From RUG11867 sp964472425 (GTDB taxonomy: Bacteria; Bacillota_I; Bacilli_A; RF39; UBA660), in the NCBI GenBank assembly GCA_964472425.1, contig CAYYLF010000040.1, positions 1 through 13,897 of the forward strand: a DNA stretch of 13,897 bases, in the 5' to 3' direction. This document shows, one piece after another, positions 1 to 5,443 of the stretch (position 1 is its first letter; each line of letters begins with the position of its first letter). The translations under genes were made by a program, and so were the position numbers. The notes beneath the pieces were generated by a model that was not told the DNA's origin, searched no databases, and was given only the letters and a program-made list of their open reading frames with translations.

Positions 1-2
1 AT

Positions 3-62
3 TTGGGACAGTTAAATACGAGGATAGACGCGGGCATTTACTTTGAGAAGTCACCGACCTAA
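3..62 (+). CDS. possible 3' end of an unidentified gene
   Basis: The third forward frame is open from the left window edge to a TAA at 60-62 and would encode about 19 residues ending in EKSPT. Nothing upstream is visible, so it cannot be decided whether this is the real tail of a rightward gene converging on the minus-strand gene at 88-672, or chance. Another forward frame is also open for 14 codons. No domain can be recognised. Confidence 0.2.
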   Translation: MGQLNTRIDAGIYFEKSPT

Positions 63-76
63 AAGAAAAAAAACTC
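62..76 (-). terminator. T-rich 3' end of the leftward membrane-protein gene
   Basis: About a dozen bases after the TGA stop (90-88) of the leftward gene, the minus strand runs into T8-C-T4. The preceding inverted repeat is weak (only AAC/GTT with wobble extension), so this is a poor canonical terminator, but it is the only termination-like signal at this end. Confidence 0.3.
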
Positions 77-87
77 AAGGCTCATGT

Positions 88-672
88 TCACTTTTTGAAT
101 GTGACGATATCTAACGTCTTCGAAAATGAGTAGAGAATCTTATTTGCTTTGTTGATGGCAAAGCTTTTGCCGAGAGCTTTTCCTCCGATGGTCAAAGCAG
201 CAATCAAGCTAGTCACGATGAAGTTCGTGATGACTGGATTGATGTTCGTAAGTGAGGAGATAGACACGGCGATAGTTACACCTGCTCCACCCGAGAGAAT
301 GCCACAGATATCTCCTACGACGTCGTTACAAAAGGAAGAGACTCGAGCATTGTTTTTAATCATCTTTAGAGCGGTCTTGGAACCGCGTATTTTTTTCGCG
401 GCCATCGAGTTGAAAACTTTCGCATCGGCTACTGTAACACTCACTCCGACCATGTCGAAGAGGATACCGAGTCCGATGAAGACGACGAGAACGATTATCG
501 AAACGAGAGTCGTCGCACTCGACATGACGATGTCCGAGAAGAACGAAAGCACGAGTGATAGAGTGAAGGCCAAAATGGTGACTTCGATAATCCAAATTGT
601 GCTCTTGTCTAAGTGTTTAGTACGGTTGTCTTTGACAACTTTTTCCGAGTATGGATGTTTGTGTTTATACAT
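88..672 (-). CDS. small polytopic membrane protein, CNNM/CorB (DUF21)-like
   Basis: Integral membrane protein of 194 residues; I do not know its substrate. Hydrophobic segments lie at about residues 25-46, 53-72, 120-138 and 146-163. The cytoplasm-like loop between the second and third carries an ADAKxFNSMAAKKIRGSKTA stretch followed by FCNDVVGDICGILSGGAG, reminiscent of the 'AxxKAxxL...VSTIQxGxTLxNIxxGxxG' layout of the DUF21 transmembrane domain of CorB/CNNM ion transporters. The CBS and C-terminal domains of full-length transporters are absent, so transport is not implied. Start choice: an ATG at 714 is in frame, but AAAGGA lies 12 bases before the ATG at 672, while 714 has no ribosome site; the ATG at 684 abuts the AAAGGA and is unlikely. 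It follows the 783-2201 gene by 110 bases in the same direction; no clear promoter of its own. Stop is TGA. Reality of the gene is likely; the family call is tentative. Confidence 0.75.
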   Translation of the reverse strand: MYKHKHPYSEKVVKDNRTKHLDKSTIWIIEVTILAFTLSLVLSFFSDIVMSSATTLVSIIVLVVFIGLGILFDMVGVSVTVADAKVFNSMAAKKIRGSKTALKMIKNNARVSSFCNDVVGDICGILSGGAGVTIAVSISSLTNINPVITNFIVTSLIAALTIGGKALGKSFAINKANKILYSFSKTLDIVTFKK

Positions 673-782
673 AATAAGTTTCATTCCTTTCGCTTTGCTC
701 GAGGTTCCATTCATAGAAAGAAAGATCTCGAATCGGTTGCATTTCCCACAAAAATTTACTAATCATAATTTGTGAAATAAAG

Positions 783-2201
783 TTATTTGATAGGACGTGC
801 TTGTTCATTATCGAGATGTATATTTTTAATTTGCCATGAGTAGTCGACAATAAAGTCGTTTGTTTTTAGATAATCTAATATTTCTAAACCCGTAAATTCT
901 TCTTCTGATCCGCGACAAAAACAGCCATTTATAGGGTCAAATCCCGTTTGGTCGGCAAGGATTTCTATACCTAAGTCATTTAGTTTTATTAAGATTTTCG
1001 AAAGTTGTGAGTATTCATAAGGGGTTATATAATATGGTACGTGCACGATAGCTTGGCGGTCGGTAGAATCGCGGGAGATATGATGTATCTTGATGGCGCC
1101 TAGATGTATATTTGTAGCTTCTTCTTTATATATACGATTATATATGTCTTGGAACAGTTCTTCGTGATGTGCTGTAGCAGCTTCTATGGCTGCGACGTGA
1201 TTAACTCCCATGGGCGTTATGATGGAAGCAGCTATTTCTCCATCTTTGAATTGTCTTTGGTTTGTCATCGCCAATATATAATCTAAATCGATATCTTTGG
1301 AGACAGGCAACTTTTCGATGCCGAGAGTGTCCATGAGAAAATCGAGATGACTTTTGCACATTGTAATATATTTTATTTGAAGTATACGTCTTATTTCTCG
1401 ATTAGCTTTTCCATCTAATTGTTCGAACAATTCTTCTATATTGTTTCTTTTTAGAACCCAAAGCGACTCGATTAGTTTTGGTGTGTCGTTGCGAGATGAA
1501 GAGGCCAATTTGTCGATGATATCGTTCATCCGTAGGAACGTCGTTTTGAGAATCTCTCGTTGTTCATCGTTACTCATGCGTTTTCTTCTAAGTAGTCCTC
1601 CAAATAATTCTTTTTTTGGTTCTATGGGAGTTATGTCAACTGTTCCATCTTGTGTTTCTTGTAGAGTCCACGTCGGGAATTCTGGAATGCCTAAGACGAT
1701 GTTTAGAATAGTTATTCGAATTATTTTGTTCATCAAGTTTTGGACTAATTGAGCACCGTTTGGAATATTTCGATAGCGGATGTTTAAGGCCTTCTCGATA
1801 TTTTCAAAATAATCTTCGTTCTTTTCTTCGGCAGGAAGAAGTTGCAGCAAATCTTCTACTTCAACATAATGCGTTTCTCTTCGGTGGGGACTTTCTTGAA
1901 ATATTCCTCTTAGGGAACCCAGTTCGACAATTTCATTGGAAACGACATCGACACCGAGAAATCTAGCAATCTGAGCAAAGAAGATTTCATTTTCGGGAGG
2001 GTAATTTGGGTCGTATTTGAATATGTATTCTTTTCCCTCATCTCGAAATCGGAAAACTAGCTTTTCATTTTGATAGGCTTCACAATCTAATTTTATATTT
2101 GGTAAGGAGCTCAATTTAATCAGCAATGTTTCGATAGATGTTTCGCTTTCTAAATTTAGTGATAACATATTCTTTAGAATGTCAAATTTTTCTTCTAGCA
2201 T
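783..2201 (-). CDS. unknown 472-aa protein, possible degenerate HipA-like kinase fold
   Basis: Soluble protein, no signal peptide or membrane segment. Not recognised with certainty. Residues about 38-195 follow the order of a HipA-like serine/threonine kinase: a lysine strand (YIFKYDP, K62), an ENEIFFAQIARFLGV helix (70-84), VSNEIVELGSLRGIFQES (88-104), then ILNIVLGIPEFPTWTLQE (165-182) where active HipA proteins have a 'GNxDRHxxN' catalytic loop, then DITPIEP where they have the metal-binding 'PxYD'. The catalytic Asp/Asn/His positions appear to be missing, so if the fold is right it would be a pseudokinase. The C-terminal half (about 265-472) is unassigned and contains FDPINGCFCRGSEEEFTG near 421-438. 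Start is supported by GAGGAG 9 bases upstream. A TATAAT at 2255-2250 on the minus strand, with no good -35, could drive it separately from the upstream RNA. Base composition is markedly AT-richer than its neighbours, which suggests separate history. Confidence 0.8.
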   Translation of the reverse strand: MLEEKFDILKNMLSLNLESETSIETLLIKLSSLPNIKLDCEAYQNEKLVFRFRDEGKEYIFKYDPNYPPENEIFFAQIARFLGVDVVSNEIVELGSLRGIFQESPHRRETHYVEVEDLLQLLPAEEKNEDYFENIEKALNIRYRNIPNGAQLVQNLMNKIIRITILNIVLGIPEFPTWTLQETQDGTVDITPIEPKKELFGGLLRRKRMSNDEQREILKTTFLRMNDIIDKLASSSRNDTPKLIESLWVLKRNNIEELFEQLDGKANREIRRILQIKYITMCKSHLDFLMDTLGIEKLPVSKDIDLDYILAMTNQRQFKDGEIAASIITPMGVNHVAAIEAATAHHEELFQDIYNRIYKEEATNIHLGAIKIHHISRDSTDRQAIVHVPYYITPYEYSQLSKILIKLNDLGIEILADQTGFDPINGCFCRGSEEEFTGLEILDYLKTNDFIVDYSWQIKNIHLDNEQARPIK

Positions 2202-2249
2202 ATAATTCTACTCCTCAAACAGTTTCATTTTATTTATCGAGCGAACACG

Positions 2250-2255
2250 ATTATA
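2250..2255 (-). promoter_or_regulatory. candidate -10 box for the 472-aa protein gene
   Basis: A perfect TATAAT lies about 50 bases before the start codon, in the 80 bases between the end of the structured RNA and the gene. No convincing -35 at 16-18 bases. Initiation near 2243 would give a leader of about 40 nt with the GAGGAG site. Confidence 0.35.
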
Positions 2256-2278
2256 TTCACTTTTAAATAATCATTATT

Positions 2279-2296
2279 AAAAAAATGAAATGGGGA
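2279..2296 (-). terminator. 3' closing strand plus T7 of the large RNA
   Basis: The 3' strand of the closing helix (TCCCCATTTCA) is followed immediately by seven T residues on the minus strand. The helix partner is about 570 nt upstream, so it is not a local hairpin, but the arrangement marks the RNA 3' end, either by termination or processing. Confidence 0.5.
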
Positions 2297-2864
2297 AATT
2301 GCCGTGATAAACTTTGGCTCTTAGGTCAGGTTGGATTTCCCTGCGACCAACTTTCCAATTACTTGGAAAGCAGTTCCCTTTTAATGGTTGCAAGTCGCCG
2401 TTACCGGTTCGCTCTTACCTGATTGCCACTTAGATACCACTGCAATCTCACGACAATGTCCACTCTAGGAGTTTTCCTCCCAATGCGAGGTCGATTACTA
2501 ATACTCTCTTGCAAAATCGGTTTCACGAAGCAATACTAACGCATTTGATGTACACCAAACGTGAAAGTTGTCGACGATTCCCACGATGTCACTCAAGTCA
2601 AGCTACACTGACCCTAGCTTTCGCCAGTTGTCAGGTTTAATCCCAGTTCGTAGAACGTACGCTCCACAAAGATGGGTCTCCGCGAATAGATGGGACGTTG
2701 GCCGTATGCCGTTACGGTCGCCCATAAATTCTTCATTCCCAGCATCCACCCCAAACTGGGCGTAAGAAGCAAACACCAGAAGTTTCATAGATATGCTCTT
2801 TAATGACTTTTTAGGGTCATCTTCGTAATGGTCGCATTGACTAGAATAATGTATCCCCATTTCA
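2280..2864 (-). ncRNA. large structured noncoding RNA, ROOL-like candidate
   Basis: About 585 nt with no plausible gene, transcribed leftward. The 5' end TGAAATGGGGA (2864-2854) is perfectly complementary to TCCCCATTTCA (2296-2286), closing the whole molecule with 11 pairs, and a T7 run (2285-2279) follows at once. Inside, on this strand: ATGAC/GTCAT (2820-2816, 2807-2803); CCCAG/CTGGG (2760-2756, 2742-2738); CTGAC/GTCAG (2634-2630, 2612-2608) enclosing CTGGC-GAAA-GCTAG (2627-2614); TTTCACG/CGTGAAA (2566-2560, 2527-2521) enclosing TTTGGT-GTAC-ATCAAA; GATTGC/GCAATC (2447-2442, 2426-2421); CCG-GTAA-CGG (2407-2398); CTTTCCAA-GTAA-TTGGAAAG (2370-2351). Loops are GNRA only on the minus strand, which fixes orientation. 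GC is higher than in the flanking gene. RNase P, tmRNA, SRP and group I/II intron hallmarks were looked for and not seen. Size, paired ends and host type match ROOL (rumen-originating, ornate, large) RNAs known from Firmicutes, Tenericutes and phages; OLE or GOLLD are less likely. An 85-codon open frame (2860-2603) inside it has no ribosome site and is taken as chance. ncRNA call strong, class call moderate. Confidence 0.78.
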
Positions 2865-2899
2865 AGTATAATTTTATCAAATAGATCGAAGCAAGTCTA
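2865..2899 (-). promoter_or_regulatory. promoter of the large structured RNA
   Basis: Two overlapping sigma-A-like arrangements sit just upstream of the closing helix: TAGACT (2899-2894), 17-base spacer, TAAAAT (2876-2871), which would start at about 2864 and include the whole helix; and TTGCTT (2894-2889), 18-base spacer, TATACT (2870-2865), which would start nearer 2858 and trim it. The first is preferred because it agrees with the end pairing. Confidence 0.5.
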
Positions 2900-2935
2900 C
2901 TGGTTAGATGGAAATTTGCCAGTCGGAGTGTAAAA

Positions 2936-2966
2936 GTAAAAAGAAAAGAAAGAAGTGATTCTTTCT
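2936..2966 (-). terminator. terminator of the LCP gene, overlapping its stop codon
   Basis: On the minus strand AGAAAGAA-TCAC-TTCTTTCT (2966-2947) is a perfect 8-bp hairpin whose 5' arm includes two bases of the LCP stop codon TAG (2967-2965), followed by TTTTCTTTTTACTTTT. The stem is AT-rich and therefore weak, but the T tract is good. It separates the LCP gene from the RNA promoter downstream. Confidence 0.5.
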
Positions 2967-5076
2967 AAGATTCTTTGTAGTAATAGACTTTCAAGGTGCT
3001 TATGTCGGAAAGGTCCGTGCCCGAAGGAGAGCTTTGTCGGTAGATAGTGTCAGGCTGGAGGTCGATTCCTTCTAGGGTGAGGAGATCTTCGGGAGAAAGC
3101 TCAATCGTTTCGGTGATGAGATTCGCATCTTTGAGACTGTTTTTCCATTTGTTGAATTCTTGAATGGTCTTGCCAGTAAAGTCGGGGAGAACGATTTTTT
3201 CCGGTTCGTCGTCGTCACCATTCGGTTCGGTTGGAATAGGTTCTGTACTTATGCCATCGAATTCGGATACTGTTATTTTGAGATTGGCGATTTGGTCGAC
3301 GAGGCTACCTATTATCACCGATTGATTGAGGACTTCGCCGTCCGGACGATTGGAAGTCTTCGTTTCGATGTCGAGAGGTATGTTTCGTTCGCTAGCCCAG
3401 GCTTCGACTTCTCTTTGCGAACGACCGATGAGGTTTGGCATTAGTTCACGTCTCGTTTCGTTGTAGTAGGTCTTGCCAGTCACGGCTTTTTCGTACGGTT
3501 CATTCGCGTCGAAGGTGAAGGTCTTGATAAGTTTCGGTTTTTCGATTTCGAGGTTCACTTTCATGAGGTCGACTATGTCTTCTAGGGACTGTCTATAGTA
3601 TTGGAACGTATATATGTAGGAACGCATCGAAGGCATGTACATCGTGAGGTCGTATCCGGTCAGGTAGGTCTTCTCGATGGAGAGGCTCGCATTTTTGTTG
3701 AGAGCTCCTATGAGGACGTTTTTGCCAACGTTATATAAGGACAGTATTTGGCTCGTCGACATGTTGGTGTCGACATTGTCCGCGACGTCATCTAAAATCT
3801 TGTAGAATTCGTCGGTGCTTCCGATGTTTTTGAGTTCCCTAACCATGGCTTCGACGACGAGTTGTTGGTTTTGGACTCTTTGGAAGTCGCCTAGTGGCAA
3901 GGTTTTGCGGTGCCTTGCAAGAGCCAGAGCTTGTTCTCCGTTCAATCTTTGTTGTCCTTTGTCGAGACAGATGAGGTATTCGTCGAAGCGTCGTTGGGAG
4001 TCTTGCTCGCAGAAGGTGATAGGAACATCGACGTCTATTCCTCCGAGGTCGTCGACTATCTTGACGACTCCATTGAAGTTGACTTTCGCATAATAGTCTA
4101 TTTTGATGCCAGTCAAGTTTTCGATGGTGGAAACTACACAGGTGGCTCCTCCGTAGGCCGACGCATTTATCTTGTTTTCGCGATTGCCACTGCAGGAAAT
4201 AGGTACATAGGTGTCTCGCGGGATGGAGAAGACGGTCGCGTTTAGAGTTTTGGGATTGAAAGTTATCATCATAAGAGAGTCTCCATTGAAGGAAGTACTA
4301 GACGATATATCGTCGCCAGTCGAGTCGACACCCATCAAGAGAATCGTGAACGGTTCGGTCAGATTTTTGGTAGAGTAGGAGACGTTGTCCTGGTTTTCCA
4401 TTCGTTTGGTTTTGGAGTAGACGATTTTGGTCTCGTTTTGGAGGTCGGCGAACTTTTCGTAGGAGTTGTACATCGTGACATATCCGTCCGTGATGAACAG
4501 GGCGTCTATGACTCCATCGTAGAGGTCCGAAATCATGCTTATGTAGTCGTCGTATTCGACTAGTTCTCCGCGAATGTCGTGTTCTTTTATCATCTCTTGT
4601 GGTATTACGCATCCGGTCGGATGGTCTTTGGCGCTTATGATGCCGATTTTCTCGTAAGAGGTCGTGTCGTTCAAGCTTATCAGGACACTCGTGTAGTCGA
4701 CGTATTTCTTTTGAACCGTGTCGATGATGCCATAGGTGCGGTTTATAAAGTAGCTGCCTACAGCGAGGACGAGCGCGTAGAGGCACGATAGAACGAGAAG
4801 AAATATGAGCCGTTTGTTCTTGTTCGTGAAGAGCAGGACTACTCCGCCGAGCAAAAGTATTGCGAGATGGAGATAGAGGATTATGAGTCCTACTACCCTT
4901 ATGCCCGTCTCTATGCCGGTCAATTTGAGAATCGACAAGGTGAAAAAGATAAGAGTTATCAGATAGGCTAGAGACACGAGAATGTACGTTATTCTGAGTG
5001 GTCGATTTTGTCTTTTCCATTTATGTAAAAAACTTCTTTTTGGGATAGATGTTCTTTTAGATTCAGTATTTTCCAT
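2965..5076 (-). CDS. LCP (LytR-CpsA-Psr) family protein with C-terminal PASTA repeats
   Basis: LCP enzymes transfer undecaprenyl-linked glycopolymers such as teichoic acid or capsule to peptidoglycan outside the membrane. The 703-residue protein has a basic N-terminus, three membrane segments (about 29-50, 60-83, 89-111), an extra extracytoplasmic region (about 115-235) of unknown role with a solute-binding-protein-like look, the LCP catalytic domain (about 243-410) and two C-terminal PASTA-like repeats (about 545-605, starting MPNLIGRSQREVEAWA, and 629-700, starting LPDFTGKTIQEFNKW) joined by a Pro/Asp/Glu linker. LCP hallmarks seen: LLMGVDSTG (246-254), NGDSLMMITF (264-273), SIPRDTY (284-290), and the arginine motif ARHRKTLPLGDFQR (387-400). 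It is far longer than a minimal LCP protein (about 300-400). AAGGGG 8 bases before the ATG supports the start. Single-gene transcript: own promoter in front, terminator behind. The LCP call is firm; which polymer it attaches is unknown. Confidence 0.93.
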   Translation of the reverse strand: MENTESKRTSIPKRSFLHKWKRQNRPLRITYILVSLAYLITLIFFTLSILKLTGIETGIRVVGLIILYLHLAILLLGGVVLLFTNKNKRLIFLLVLSCLYALVLAVGSYFINRTYGIIDTVQKKYVDYTSVLISLNDTTSYEKIGIISAKDHPTGCVIPQEMIKEHDIRGELVEYDDYISMISDLYDGVIDALFITDGYVTMYNSYEKFADLQNETKIVYSKTKRMENQDNVSYSTKNLTEPFTILLMGVDSTGDDISSSTSFNGDSLMMITFNPKTLNATVFSIPRDTYVPISCSGNRENKINASAYGGATCVVSTIENLTGIKIDYYAKVNFNGVVKIVDDLGGIDVDVPITFCEQDSQRRFDEYLICLDKGQQRLNGEQALALARHRKTLPLGDFQRVQNQQLVVEAMVRELKNIGSTDEFYKILDDVADNVDTNMSTSQILSLYNVGKNVLIGALNKNASLSIEKTYLTGYDLTMYMPSMRSYIYTFQYYRQSLEDIVDLMKVNLEIEKPKLIKTFTFDANEPYEKAVTGKTYYNETRRELMPNLIGRSQREVEAWASERNIPLDIETKTSNRPDGEVLNQSVIIGSLVDQIANLKITVSEFDGISTEPIPTEPNGDDDEPEKIVLPDFTGKTIQEFNKWKNSLKDANLITETIELSPEDLLTLEGIDLQPDTIYRQSSPSGTDLSDISTLKVYYYKES

Positions 5077-5110
5077 TTAGGTTTCCCCTTCTTTATTATA
5101 ATCAATTATA

Positions 5111-5139
5111 AGTATAGCAAAAACAGGGAGAATTTTCCA
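5111..5139 (-). promoter_or_regulatory. candidate promoter of the LCP gene
   Basis: TGGAAA (5139-5134), 17-base spacer, TATACT (5116-5111), placed 35 bases before the ATG. A second TATAAT-like sequence lies between it and the ribosome site but has no -35 at proper distance. Confidence 0.4.
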
Positions 5140-5204
5140 TATAAATCGTGTGATTCGATTCGAGGTCGTCGCGATTATTTTCAAAATATTGTAATAAGAA
5201 AAGA

Positions 5205-5233
5205 TTTTAAAGTCGGCGATTATTTGGTACAAT
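5205..5233 (+). promoter_or_regulatory. candidate promoter of the pcrA-ligA operon
   Basis: TTTAAA (5206-5211), 16-base spacer, TACAAT (5228-5233). Initiation near 5240 would give a leader of about 200 nt before pcrA, which holds the folded element described separately. No comparably good promoter is seen closer to pcrA. Confidence 0.4.
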
Positions 5234-5255
5234 GGTAGTAGGAGTTGAGTAAGGC

Positions 5256-5318
5256 ATGATTATATTGGAAATATTGAATCGTTTGATTGAAAAACAGTCA
5301 ACCCTACGGACTGGGTAA
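5256..5318 (+). CDS. possible 20-residue leader peptide before pcrA
   Basis: ATG at 5256 runs for 20 codons to TAA (5316-5318), with AGGAG at 5240-5244, 11 bases upstream. The peptide is Ile/Leu-rich at its start (MIILEILNRL). Its second half overlaps the paired segments of the pcrA leader, so translation would disrupt that fold. The ribosome site is real-looking but spacing is long and there is no codon run typical of an amino-acid attenuator. It may be chance. Confidence 0.3.
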   Translation: MIILEILNRLIEKQSTLRTG

Positions 5319-5396
5319 CACTAAAAGTGACCATTTGGATAAATATATAATCAAATAGCAATATTTATCGGTTCCTATATAAATAAAATCTTTTTT
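5269..5396 (+). promoter_or_regulatory. structured 5' leader of pcrA with competing helices
   Basis: A basal helix pairs AAATATTG (5269-5276) with CAATATTT (5359-5366) and, past a small internal loop, TTTGATT (5282-5288) with AATCAAA (5349-5355). It encloses CAGTC/GACTG (5295-5299, 5309-5313) and a GGT-AA-CACT-AAA-AGTG-ACC hairpin ending at 5332. The 3' arm of the basal helix overlaps TATTTAT (5362-5368), which can instead pair with ATAAATA (5379-5385) ahead of a T6 run (5391-5396). That is the layout of a switch or attenuator, although the second hairpin is all A/U and the T run starts five bases late. I do not recognise a known riboswitch. The rest of 5077-5443 holds only the divergent promoters and spacer. 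Confidence 0.4.
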
Positions 5397-5443
5397 AAGC
5401 GTGTTGAAAAACATCGATAGTCTCGTAGAAAGAGTGGTAAACT

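Noticed and set aside
149..775. 208-codon plus-strand open frame opposite the first membrane-protein gene
   Set aside because: Antisense shadow; the minus-strand product has coherent membrane segments and a ribosome site, the plus-strand one has neither.
2568..2765. 65-codon plus-strand open frame inside the large RNA gap
   Set aside because: No ribosome site, unusual residue composition, and antisense to the structured RNA.
2603..2860. 85-codon minus-strand open frame inside the large RNA gap
   Set aside because: It begins at the ATG within the RNA's closing helix, has no ribosome binding site, and its sequence is fully accounted for by RNA helices.
4298..5020. 240-codon minus-strand frame overlapping the LCP gene
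   Set aside because: Same strand but different frame from the LCP gene, with Arg/His/Ser-rich composition typical of a frame-shifted shadow.
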